Assembly (NCBI GenBank): GCA_963576475.1
Contig: OY754964.1
Location: 47,132,861 to 47,196,860 of the forward strand
From: Molanna angustata
Lineage: Eukaryota > Arthropoda > Insecta > Trichoptera > Molannidae
Direction of reading: 5' to 3'
Length of the DNA stretch: 64,000 nt
Below, piece by piece: positions 23,571 to 35,812 of the stretch. Under the pieces are notes generated by a model. It was not told where the DNA came from, did not search any database, and worked only from the letters and a program-made list of their open reading frames with translations. How positions within the stretch are numbered: the stretch's first letter is position 1; each line of letters begins with the position of its first letter. The position numbers and the translations under genes are program-made.

Positions 23571-24951
23571 ATTTATTTAAATAAATTTTCTTTAAAACAT
23601 TCAATTATTTCCAGGTGTAATATAAGTAGGTAAATGATTTTTAACTAATCATAAAAAAACACGCTGTCGGTAAAAAAATCGGTGGATAAATTAAAAAAAA
23701 AACATTCAAATTTGGCCCGCGGACCGTGTATTGGTCACAGATGTTATAACCGCAAAATGTGTGTGAAAAATTTCACTGTAGTAAGTAGGTAAATATGCGC
23801 GGCAGATATCGACACTAAAAATAATTTCCAATTATCATATTATTGTCATTAATTTAATAACGTCCTGGCCGAAAACAAATAATAATTAATTGGACTAATA
23901 ATATGTTTGAAAACAATAAGGTTACGAGCATTTACAATTTAATTGAACGTCTTCATCAAGTTTTCAATTAAAAATAATATACTTTGATAGTAGGTACTTA
24001 CAATTGATTAACTTTAAAAAACATGAATAATTTTTATTGGGATATTATAATAATATGGTCGTGTAGATTATATTTCTATAGACCGGTATTTCACGTAAAT
24101 ATGTGGAGCGAATGACGTTCGTGAATCATTCTGAAAACTATAGTACAATATGTCAACAAATAAATTTGACTACTTGTGCAATATTTAAGGGAACCGTATT
24201 GTTCCTTAAATTTTAGTTCAAAAATAACTACTAAAACACGAGGATAACTTAGGTACTAGCTGTTTGACAGTTCTTCTGTAGTACATATTTACATAAAACA
24301 GAAACAAGGTAAACTTACGGGTCAACATTTGTTTAGTTTATGTACAAAACTTACCCGGCTATTCCTCGGTCCATTAATAAATGGTGACAAGTTATATCCG
24401 CGGCTTAAATCTAGTTTTATTAACATTTTGCACCTAGAAACACAGACACTCGACGCCATCTTCAAAATATACTGAAAACTCAGTGATACCACCCACTACC
24501 ATCTAAATATATTTTGACAACAACAAGGACCATAGAGTTTTGTTAAAATAAAAAAAATATTTTGTTTTAATATATATTGGACTCTTTAAATATTTTTTGC
24601 TAATGTAAATTAACATGTTTTTGAATGTGTTTTTCTTATAATTATCTTCGTTAAATCCATGAATATTGGTATCGCTTCATATCTTTATATTACTGTACAT
24701 GTACACAATTGCACAACTTCAAGATGAAGTGGGTTCTTTTTACCTTGTCTAACTCAATAGTACGTTGAATAATATTACGAGACAAAACATATTTTTCTAA
24801 TCAAACTATTACTAACTTCGTGCAATATAATCCGTTTGTCTATTTTTTCTTCCAGCATGATATGAAATTTTAACACCGGTGACTTTTGTAATTGTTGAAT
24901 TTTTTAAACCTTTAGTAAACTCAAAATAACAATTGTTTCTAAGTGATAATA
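23571..24951 (+). promoter_or_regulatory. Region upstream of PLAA, presumed promoter
   Basis: AT-rich with no recognisable repeat. GACGCCATCTTC at about 24453 matches the YY1/Pho core GCCAT, common in housekeeping promoters, about 500 bp before the ATG. This is inference; the transcription start is not visible. Confidence 0.3.
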
Positions 24952-27900
24952 ATGGCCATTCCAGAATACAAATTAAGCACAGTTCTTCATGGCCACTCTT
25001 TAGACGTTCGTTCTGTTGCTATAACCAAAGATGAGTGTATTCTGTCATCTTCTAGAGATAAAACTGCAAAACTATGGCACCCTGAAGGGTAAATAATCTC
25101 AATATAACCTAAAATATTTGTTATTTGTCCAGGCTGCATTTAATACTAGTTAATAAATCTTTTTCAGAGCTAAAGACTTCAGCAATGTAGTAACCTATAA
25201 AGGACATACTAATTTTGTATCTTCTGTTTGTTTTCTTCCACCCTGTGAAGCCTTTCCTGACGGTTTAGTAGTTACTGGAAGCAACGATACTATGATCTGC
25301 GCCTATAATGTTCAGGATCCAGTTCCAGTGATCATATTCAAAGGGCATGAAAATGTTGTTTGTAATGTTTGCCCTGGGCAAATACCTGGAACCCTTTTAA
25401 GGTATGATTAATGATTTTATTGGCCTTATTTCTATTTTTATAACTTGTGAAATTGGTACCTATTCATACCTATAAATTAAGTGATGCAATTGTTAAAATG
25501 TGAATTTGATATATGTATAAAGAAACACCAATGAAGGAAAAAAAATGAGCTACTTGTGATTAGTGATTGCAGAACCTACCATTTACTGGTTCATGCGAAC
25601 ACTAATTTACTACTTTGAATTTGCAAGTGTCATCTTTGTATATTGTCCCATAATATGTAGATATGGTGTATACTTAATTTTAATTTTACATTATTTATCT
25701 GACAATTAATAAAACTTCTTAATGTAACTGCCAAAACCTACTGCGCCCTATCAAAACTCTATTATGAATAGTTGATATTGTGGCAAACTAAGGATGTTCC
25801 ATCTTATTGTGCTATGATAAGTTCTTCCAACATCAGCTATTGGGCGTAAGCTTCTCTGTCCCTCACTAATCTACATTTATCTACATACTTTAAAAACCTT
25901 CCATCTTATTTATTTACCTGTACATTCCTCTGTTTCAAATCTTAAATCAGTTGATTGCAATAATAATAATAATGAACACTTCCTTGCACCTTGCGCAAGT
26001 AGCGAGTTTATTGCTGTATGGCAATTTCTTCCAACTAACCAGAATTTCCAGCCCAGAGAAGCGACATTAGCGTGAGAAATGAATTTAAATAAATTTCTCC
26101 TCTGCTGGGAATCGAACCCAGGACGCCTGCACAGAAACCGAACGGCTTACCAACTATGCCAACTGTACCTCTGTTATTCATTTGTTATTTAAACATTCTT
26201 ATTGCAGTGCCAGCTGGGATAACACAGGAAGAGTGTGGTCTGTTAGTGTCTTGGAATCACCAATAGTAATATTGAAAGGACATTCCGCAGCTGTTTGGGC
26301 AATTATCCAATTAGGTAGTCATTGTTTTGCCACTGCGTCTGCTGACAAAACAGTCATTATCTGGGGAAAAGATGGAGAAAAAATCAAAACACTGACAGGT
26401 AAATGTTCAGCAAAATTATCACAAAAAGTTATAAATAAATTAAAGTTAACTGGGAATATTGTGCAATCAAAGTTATATTTCTATACATATTTCCAATCTC
26501 ACTTTTCATTTAACTTTATCCTTGCATACCCACATATAATCACGCTATTTCCCTCAGGTAGACAGAGAGAGACACACTTGCATTTTCTTCTGTGTTTGTA
26601 TGCAAATTCGTTCACTATAGCATAGCACAAATAATTCAACCACTTGAAATGCTTTATATGTTTATTGATGACCGCCATGGCATAGTCGGTAAGCCGTTTG
26701 GCTTCTGTCCAGACATCCTGGGTTCGATCCCCAGCAGAGAAGAGATTTATTTCAAAATATTTGTCATACAATTCTTGCTTTTATGGGCTGGAAAAACCAA
26801 TTTTTTTGAAGAAATTGGCAAATGGCAATAAACTTGAGACATGCGTTGGGTGCAAGGTACTGTTCATTAGATTTCATTTTTATGAAAAGTTACTTTTGTT
26901 GATTTTGGTATTATTTATTTATATTTGTATAACCTTTTAGGACATACGGATTGTGTAAGAGCTTTAGCTGTTGCAAATCCTGATTCTTTTCTTAGCTGTG
27001 GAAACGATGCAGCAATAAGATTATGGTCTAATAAAGGAGAATGTCTCAACACATTCTTTGGTCACACAAATTACATTTATAGGTAAATATTTTGTTTTTT
27101 TTTGACTTTGTAGGTATTTGACCTATTAAAGTTTTCTTTATTTCCATTTGCTTCTTATTATTAATAGCCATTGAGTTAAAGTATCAGTGTACATTAGGCT
27201 GGGCCAAGATATCTTGGCGAAAGGGATCTTAAAAGTGGCGCACGAATATTTAGATAATAAACTGCATTTATAATTTCTTGGTTCAATAGTACTTTTGGCG
27301 ATCTACTAATACTTGAAGCTGGGTCTTGTTGCATATTTTTTGCGAAATATCAATTAATTAGGATTTTTAAAATTTCTTAATTTTTCCAAGTTAAATAATA
27401 AATAATTTACTGTGGGTACAGAGAAACACTAGTTTTTATCAGAATATAATGAGTCATAAAAATATTAACATGGATGAGAAAAGAAATAGAAAGAAAACGC
27501 AACAATTTATGTAAATTCTATCTAAAAAAAATTTTTATTTACAATCAGTGATAGGTATATTTATATTTTGTTGTGAGTCTTGGATTCAAATACAGGCATT
27601 TTCCTTCTAGACATTATTTTGGTATGAATCAGTCCATCGCTTGCCTTCTGTCCAGTTACTGTCACGGACACTTTGGTTACCAACTTTTCTCAGCGCTCAA
27701 CAGCTTGCGTGTGGCAAGGAAATTGGGGGAAAGTAATGTTGTTTTCTATTTCCTGTTCAACAATTTTCTTATAATAAACAGGGGGTGAAGGTATTTGAGA
27801 TTCCGACCAAATGATTATGTCAATATAGTCTGTAGTTTGGAAGTTCAGTTTCGGTAGTTTAAAAATTCTGACTGCTTCAGTTTTGGTAGAGCGAGCATTA

Positions 27901-30900
27901 ATTATTCTTCTCAAACTGCTTAACAACTATAAAAAAAACGATTTAGTTAGGTATGCTTTAGAAAAAGTTCATTTTTTAATCACAATTTTTAAATTATTTC
28001 TTTCTTCCAGCATATGTGTGAATCCTTGCGTTAGAAATTTATGTTTCATGACGTGTGGTGAAGACTCAACTGTACGTGTTTGGTCTGGAGGTGACAATGT
28101 CTGCACCATTACATTACCAGCGCAGTCTGTATGGAGTGTAGCATGTCTTTCTAATGGTGATATTGTTGCTGGTGAGTGGTTATTTGTTTATATCTAAAGT
28201 AATAAAATTATCTTAACTTCATAACATATATTACATAAGATTGCAACCTATATACCTATATTAACTATTTACCATTATCAAGTTTTGACTACATAATTAT
28301 ATGAATCCATTACTCACAGTTCATACTAATAGAAAATATTATTTATTACATGTTGCTTTTTTGAACCACAAATGACGCAACTGTATTCAAAGTGACCGCT
28401 TTTTTCTCAAGAGGGATGACAACTGTTGCAATAAATAAAATTTGTCATATCTAATAACTCATTGATAGTCAAAAATATGCTACAAAGTCTAATATTTACT
28501 GTAGCAAAGTATCTTTATTCTTATTTTTTTTTTAATCTTTTCTTGACATAATGACATTCAAAAGCATTTGTTTATCATATTTTTATACTTACATCACTGG
28601 ATTTAATTGTTCAAATTCGAACTTAGTTAATTATATTTTTCATTTGATTGATTCAGTTTTATATTAAATTTAATGTATGCATGTATCAAAATTGCAATTC
28701 AAGCACTTTAATGAATGTCTCAGTGTGATTCTAGAACGTATGGGGAAATGTATGATAGAGTACAAGCTTGAAAGTTCTAGACTGATGTGGGTAAGGCTGA
28801 ATATCGGAATTACAAGCGTATTCCTAATAGTAGGATATGCGCCTGGGAATTTTGACAGTGAAAGTGAAAAGGATGATTTTAGGAACAGTGTGACCGAAAT
28901 AATGAATGAAAAAAAGGATAGTGAAAGAGTGATTCTGGCTGGAGATCTAAATGGATGGGTGGGTGTCCGTAGGAAAGATTATGAGTCTGTCCTTGGACCC
29001 CGCGTTGATATTAGAGTGAATGAATGGAAAGAGACTTCTGGAAGTGTGCACGGAAGTGAATTTATTTGCGGCAAATTCAGTATTCAGCCACAGAAGAGAT
29101 CATCAGCAGTGGCGACTGGTCAATTGTGTTTTTGATAATTTTTGGTAGTGCCTGAATTGATAATTAATTAATAGTTATTTACATAATACATAAATACAAT
29201 ATAGGATATTTAAACAAATGTATTAAAGTCACAGAATTTGCTTTCAAATCATTTTTAATTCAAAATAAAAACCGCTCCCAATATTGACGATTGGTAAAAA
29301 TTAAGTTCAAACAAGGATAAGTACCTACACATTTGAATTAGTGCCATTCTCTTTTATAATTGATATTGTTATTTTACAATATCACTTATGGTATTGTTAT
29401 TTTACAATCGGTAAGGTCGTCGCCTCACATGCGTGAGGTCGACGGTTCGTATCCGGGCGGGGAACGCACCTCTGGATTTTTAAAAAATCTATGTGCGGAT
29501 TTATATCACCAGCTATGTATAGCCATGATCCAATTTTTCTGGTTCTCCTTTCCAAGGGTTACGAAGGTCAGATGGCAGTCGCTTCAAAGTAATAACCAGA
29601 CTCGCCAATTCCAGGATCGTGGTCAAAGCGTACCCCGATAGAAACAGGACAAAAGCGCTAAGGGAAAGAGAGAGATTGTTATTTTACAATATTGTTTTAC
29701 TGATTTATCAACAGATGTCGTGAAGACAAATTTATGGAAGTATTATTCATACAATTTTCGTCTCAATCAAGTATAAATATACTAAGTAATTAGGTCTAAT
29801 ATTGTGTCTATATGTGACACTCGTATTTTAGAATTTTAGGCGCGGAATCGGTTGTATGTCATGTATATCTGACACTCATCTCTTTCAAAAGGAATGGCTA
29901 GTGTATTAGAGAGCAAGATAGAGGTATACATACTAAGTACATCTAAGATATGATAAGCTCAGTGCTGTACATGAGCCTGCACGATTCTGCCTTATGAATT
30001 CAGTACAAGTATCGCTATTTCGTCTGCCAGGGGACTATTTCTCTCTCATCATACATCGCTGTATTAAAAAAAGTCAATCATGGTGCGATATGAATATTGC
30101 ACACCATACAAAATTAATATTTTGGTTTTGCGGTAGATTTCATAAGATGATGTTGATTACGAGGGTATATATTAATCAATTGGTTTAGAAAAATAACAGT
30201 AATAAATTAAAGGGTAATAATATATTAAATAATAATATAGGACTGGAGATAAATGCCTCTAAAACGAAATATATGTTGGCAACTAGAGGTGCCCAACCAC
30301 ACCATCCCCCAGGAACTTCGGTAAGAGCAGGTACCCACAGCATTGAGTGTGTAGACACTTTTACTTACTTAGGTTCGGTCGTAACGAGTGGTAATGTGTT
30401 GAAATCAAGAAAAGACTTGCCTTGGCTAACAAGTGTTACTTTGGACTACAGAGGCACTTTAGATCACGTGTACTGTCAAGAAACACTAAAATCCTCGTAT
30501 ATAAAACTCTTTTACGACCTGTACTGACATACGGCTCTGAGTGTTGGGTTCTTGCTAAAAAGGATATGGATGCATTACTGGTCATCGAAAGAAAAAATTT
30601 GAGAAAATTTTTCGGTCCCCTCTGCGATCAAGGCACGTGGAGAATCAGGTTCAACCACGAACTACAGAGCCTATTCAAGGAAACAAATATCGTCCAAACG
30701 ATAAAAATAGGGAGGCTCCGCTGGTTAGGACATGTGCATCGCATGGAAGATGACCACACACCAAAAAGAATCCTCACAACGCGTCCGGAGGGTAGAAGGG
30801 GTGTGGGAAGGCCGAAACTGCGATGGATGGATGGAGTTGAGAGGGACCTTCAAATAGCCGGTGTGCGGAATTGGAGAGAAAAGGCCATGGATAGGGTGCA

Positions 30901-33900
30901 ATGGAGACGATTCCTTGAGGAAGCCAAGGCCCATCCTGGGCTGTGGAGCCACTGATGATGATAATAATATATTAAAGACATATTTTATTATTAATTTTTA
31001 GAATATACCATTTAAAAATTGGTAGTGCAATTGATCCAACGCACTTCATATAGAGTCAGCGCTAATTTTTTTTTTTATTTTTTTTTTTATTTTTTATTCA
31101 AATTGAAGCTAACAATGTATGAAGTAAAAATAAATACAGAATATATAATAACTTGCCTTAATACCCACTCCATACATCAATTATTATAAGCTTACAATAC
31201 TATCAAAGTAACATAATATTTTATAGGTACATTTACATGTATCCGTATTCTCATGGTATCACTGTGTTTATATGTGTAGTAAGTATATGTGTGAGAGTGA
31301 ATGTGTAATGTGTGTGTATGTGTGAGTGGTGCGTATGTGAGGTTGCAAGCATATGTATGGTGCGTAATGATTAGGCCTATTAAATAAGTGTTTTTAACTT
31401 TTGACGAAATGAATTTCTATTATCGTTGAATAGGTCCAAGTTAAGCGTGTTCTCGTGTTTTATATATGTGTTAATAATTCTGTTGATGGTTGTATTTGTC
31501 GCGGCGTTAGTCCTGTAATTTTTGGGTCGAAAAAGAGTAGTGTGCCTAGAGCGACGAACCGGTACATTGAAGTGTATATATGATAATAAATCTGGACAAT
31601 CAATATGATTATTTAAAATGTTATACAGAAATTGAATGTCATAAAAATTACGTCTAGATACAAGTGTAGATAGGGATGGTGCAACAATATTACGATAAGC
31701 CAAGCGTTTCATAAACTTTCTCTGCACTCGTTCTATATTGTTGATATGCACTTGATACTGGGGATTCCAGATAACGGAGCCATACTCCAGCGTACTTCTG
31801 ATCAACAAATTGAGCAGTACAGAAAAAGTTTTTGAATTTTTAAAATCCCTGCTTATTCTAAATATAAAACCCAGTTTTTTATAGGAAATAGTTGTTAATT
31901 TTTTCTATATGTTGTTTAAAACTTAGTTTGCAGTCCAGATATATTCCGAGGTCTCGACACAGGGATTTTTTAACTTTTTGTTCATTATTCAAATAATAGT
32001 CGAAAGTAAGTTTATTAATTTTTCTAGTATATGATATGATAAAGCATTTTGAAATATTGAGGTTTAAAAAGTTAGTCACACAGTATAAGGCCAGCCGATC
32101 TAAATCTTCTTGGAGTTCATAGCAGTCTGATATTGTTTTGATACATTTATAAATTTTCATGTCGTCTGCAAAAAGGGAAAAGTGAGAATGGTTAAAGCAT
32201 TTTCCTATATCGTTAATGTAAATATTAAATAGTAGCGGACCCAAATGAGATCCCTGCGGTACTCCGGAACATATCCGGGTAGCATTTTCAGACATACATC
32301 CGTTTACAGCCGTTATCTGTGTGCGATTAGATATATAGGATTTGATCCATCTTAACAAATCTCCATGGATGCCAATTAATAGGAGTTTTTGTAGCAGAAT
32401 GTCATGGTTAACACGGTCAAATGCTTTTGAGTAGTCAGTGTAGACTGTATCGATTTGATATCCATCGTCCATATTCTCATTGAGATAATGGGTAAATACA
32501 GCTAGATTTGTTACAACTGATCGCTTTTTCATGAAACCGTGTTGTTTATACGTAACCAAAGACGAAAAAGATACATAAAGTTGGTCGTAAACGATCTTTT
32601 CTAAAATTTTACTAAGTATAGGTAATTTTGATATGGGCCTGTAGTTTTCTACATCTTGTTCGTCTCCGGCTTTGTATATCGGTGTTATTAGAGCTATTTT
32701 CCACCTTGTTGGAAAAATGCCTTGTCTGAGTGATTTCTTAAATAAATCGTAGATTGGTATCACTAGAGCATTAGCGCATTTATTAACGAATATTCCCGGT
32801 AATCCATCGACCCCTGCACCTTTTCTGGGATCTGTTGTACTAAGATATTTTAGTACTGTCTCACAATCAATGTTGATTGGACAATTCAATTGAGCAATAT
32901 CTTCTATATCACGTGTGTGTGTTGTTGTAGATGAATCAAAAACTGTTGCAAAATATTTCGAGAAGAGGTTGGCGGTTTCATATGAATTTTCCGATTTATT
33001 AGATTGATAAGTTACAGAATCTGGAATAGTATGTGTTTTACCTTTTGATTTTACGTATGACCAAAAATTTTTGACATTGTGATGAATACTCGACTCTACG
33101 GAAGTGATATATTGTTTATATACCTCTTTAGTCAACCTCTTATGCCTCTTCCGGAGGAGTTCGTAAGTTGCTCGGTCAAGGGGATTATTATTCTTTTTGG
33201 ACAACCTTAAATAAAAAAGTTTTTCATTTGTCATTTTTATTAGTGGTGGTGTGTACCAAATTGGATGGTGAGAGGCTTTTTTTGTTCTATTTGGTATGAA
33301 AACGTCTATAATGGAGTCAACTATGTTATAGAATATATCAGTTGATGCATTGATGCAAGACATGTTCAAGACAGGACTCCAATCTGTTAATAAAAGTATC
33401 TCATTAATTAATGTGTAATCTGCTTTATGGAACTGTTTTGTTGAAAGTGGTTTCAAGGTTTTATCATTTATGTGAGGTATATTAATATTTAGTAATAATG
33501 CTCTATGGTGTGGGTCCTCACTGACAAGTGGATCATCTGCAACTGATACCGAGACAGGTATATTGCTAAGAATAAGGTCAAGCATACGGTTGTATGTATT
33601 AAATATGGTATTCATTTGTTTTAGATTTGAATAAGCTAGACAATTTATCATTATTATAGAACTCTGATCTAAGTATATATCGTCCACTGTTCCCCAATTT
33701 ATGTTAGGCATGTTGTAATCTCCGATTATTAGGAAGTCATCATCAGGAAAATTCAGTGTCAATTCATTTATTTTGTACGTATGCTCAGTGACAAGGTTTA
33801 ATCTTTCAGCAGTTGTCAATTTGGGTCCCGTTCCTGGGATATACCTACAACAGGGATGAATTTTATTCATTCTTTTTAATTCGAGCGTTAACCAGATATC

Positions 33901-35812
33901 TTCTGCAGCTGTACACCAATCATCCCTCAGAGTGACTTTGTATGTTTATCTTAGAGCAATTGCCACACCTCCTCCTCGGGTTTGATTTGAAATATTTCTA
34001 TTTCTTTTGTAGACATTATAGCGTGTATCAAATAGTTCGTTGTCATGTATATTGTCTACCAGCCAAGTTTCACTTATAAAAATTAAATCGTACTCATTAG
34101 ACAGTACATTGAAATAAAATTCGGCTGTTTTTGTTCTAATTCCGCGAGTATTTTGATAATATATGTTGATTGAGTCTATCATTGTAGAAACGTATATCCT
34201 ATTGACAATTGTAATTGCTAATCATCAGTATACATGGAAAAGAGGGAACGAAAGGTCAATAATGGATTATATATGTGTTGACACCGCACTAAAGAAAACT
34301 AGAGTGTAGAAGGGCGCGGAGATTGAGTCAGATCACTACTTGGTGTTCTGGTGAATCGTTCTGTCCACCGGTTGGCGCTCTAAAACCCACCGAAGCGAAC
34401 CAAAGTAGAAAGGCTGCAAGATGAAAGTGTAAGAAAACAATATGCAAAAGATACGAGAAACGAACTTCTTAGAGCAATACACAAGAATGAAATTCACATA
34501 GCACTCTTTACAGGGTGAATTGCCTTAGACTAAAAAAAAAAGAGTGAAATAATAATAAGGACAATTTATAAAGTGCCGTTTAGTGACAACCGTGGTCACC
34601 TGAATGGCAGTTTGCGAAAAAAATAATATATCGAGGAAGTATGGACGACCCTAAAAGAGACCGTATGTAAGACAGCAAAGAAGATATGTGGTATTGCTAA
34701 AAGATGTGTAATGAAAGGCGACGCATGGTGGAATGAGGGAATTAAGTTAGCTCTGGGTGAAAAGAAAAAAGCATAGATGACATACTTACTTTACTTTGCG
34801 TATGGCATCGGCACTGCTTGGCTCAAAGTCGAAACTCTGCTGTCAATAGCCAGTCGACCGCCGTTGGGGCGAGTCTGTGGATGTCCTCCATCTCTCCCTC
34901 GAATCCGTGTAAGGTGCACTCCCCCACCAAATGTGCCACCGTCTGAGTCTCCGCTCCGCATTCGCAATTGGGAGAGGTTCTTTTCCCCCACTTCCAGAGA
35001 AGGTAGTTACAGCACCCCTGGCCTGTGCGGATTCTGTTGAGTTGAACCCAAAGTCTTCTAGGCAGGTTGAAGCCAGGGACTTGCACTGTGGGATCCTCAA
35101 TCAGGGACTTGTTGTGGCATTCCGCACTTGTCCATCTCTGTTTTCATGCACTTTTTATGTTGTAATTAACATGACATTAATAGCTGCGAAAGGATCTGAT
35201 AGTGAATAAAGGGTAAAAGAGAACTATAAATTATGCAAGAAAGTAGTAAAAGACACTGTAAAAAAAGAAAAAGATGGTATAAAAGAAAGAGAATGTCTGA
35301 AAATAGACAGGAATGGAATGAGAGGTCGGGGACGCCCAAGAAAGAGATGGCACGACCATGTGAACGATATTCTGAAAGACATGTTAGAAGTGTGAACAGA
35401 CAAACGTGTATGAGACAATGCATGAAATGTGGACGAGACGAGGGATGCATGCCAAGATAGAAAAATGTGGTGTTCGGTTCTCTCTGCCTACCCAGCAAAT
35501 GACATGGCATGATGGTATGTATGTATGCAATGAATGTCTCTTGATCTTCATACAAGCCCTTTTATTATATAAGTTATTTTCTTTTTGAAATAATAAATTT
35601 TAAGAAAATGGAAAAATATAAATTTGCATTATTTATTTTCACTGATTGTTATTAAATGTTTGCTTTTAAGGCTCAAGTGATGGATTAGTTAGAGTATTTA
35701 GTGCCGATGCAATTAGATACGCAGACGACATCGCATTGGACAATTTTGATCGAGACGTTTTGAAACTCCAACAGGCTTCCATGCAAGAAATTGGTGGTGT
35801 TAAAGTAACAGA
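24952..35812 (+). CDS. PLAA: PLAA exons 1-6: seven-bladed WD40 propeller
   Basis: Exons 1-6 encode residues 1-335. Successive GH...W/Y/F repeat units begin [72 protein letters not shown] and [12 protein letters not shown]. They end in KLW, CAY, RVW, IIW, RLW, RVW and RVF. Seven blades is the family number, and in Doa1/PLAA this propeller binds ubiquitin. Several units are split by introns in the middle of a blade. Intron 5 is about 7.5 kb and full of retroelement debris; intron 1 is only 79 bp. Confidence 0.93.

Larger units (their letters stand above)
31063..34195 (-). mobile_element. Jockey-clade non-LTR retrotransposon, 5'-truncated, in PLAA intron 5
   Basis: On the minus strand the element runs from an endonuclease start near 34182 to a 3' poly(A) tract, seen as T-runs at about 31066-31095 on the + strand. 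ORF1 is absent, so the copy is truncated at about the start of ORF2. It lies in the 7.5-kb intron 5 of PLAA, antisense to the gene. Just one nonsense codon (about 33946) and one frameshift (about 31880) break ORF2, which indicates a fairly young copy. Confidence 0.85.

Noticed and set aside
31063..34195. Host gene with endonuclease/reverse transcriptase
   Set aside because: Poly(A) tail, 5' truncation and Jockey-type motifs show a retrotransposon copy.
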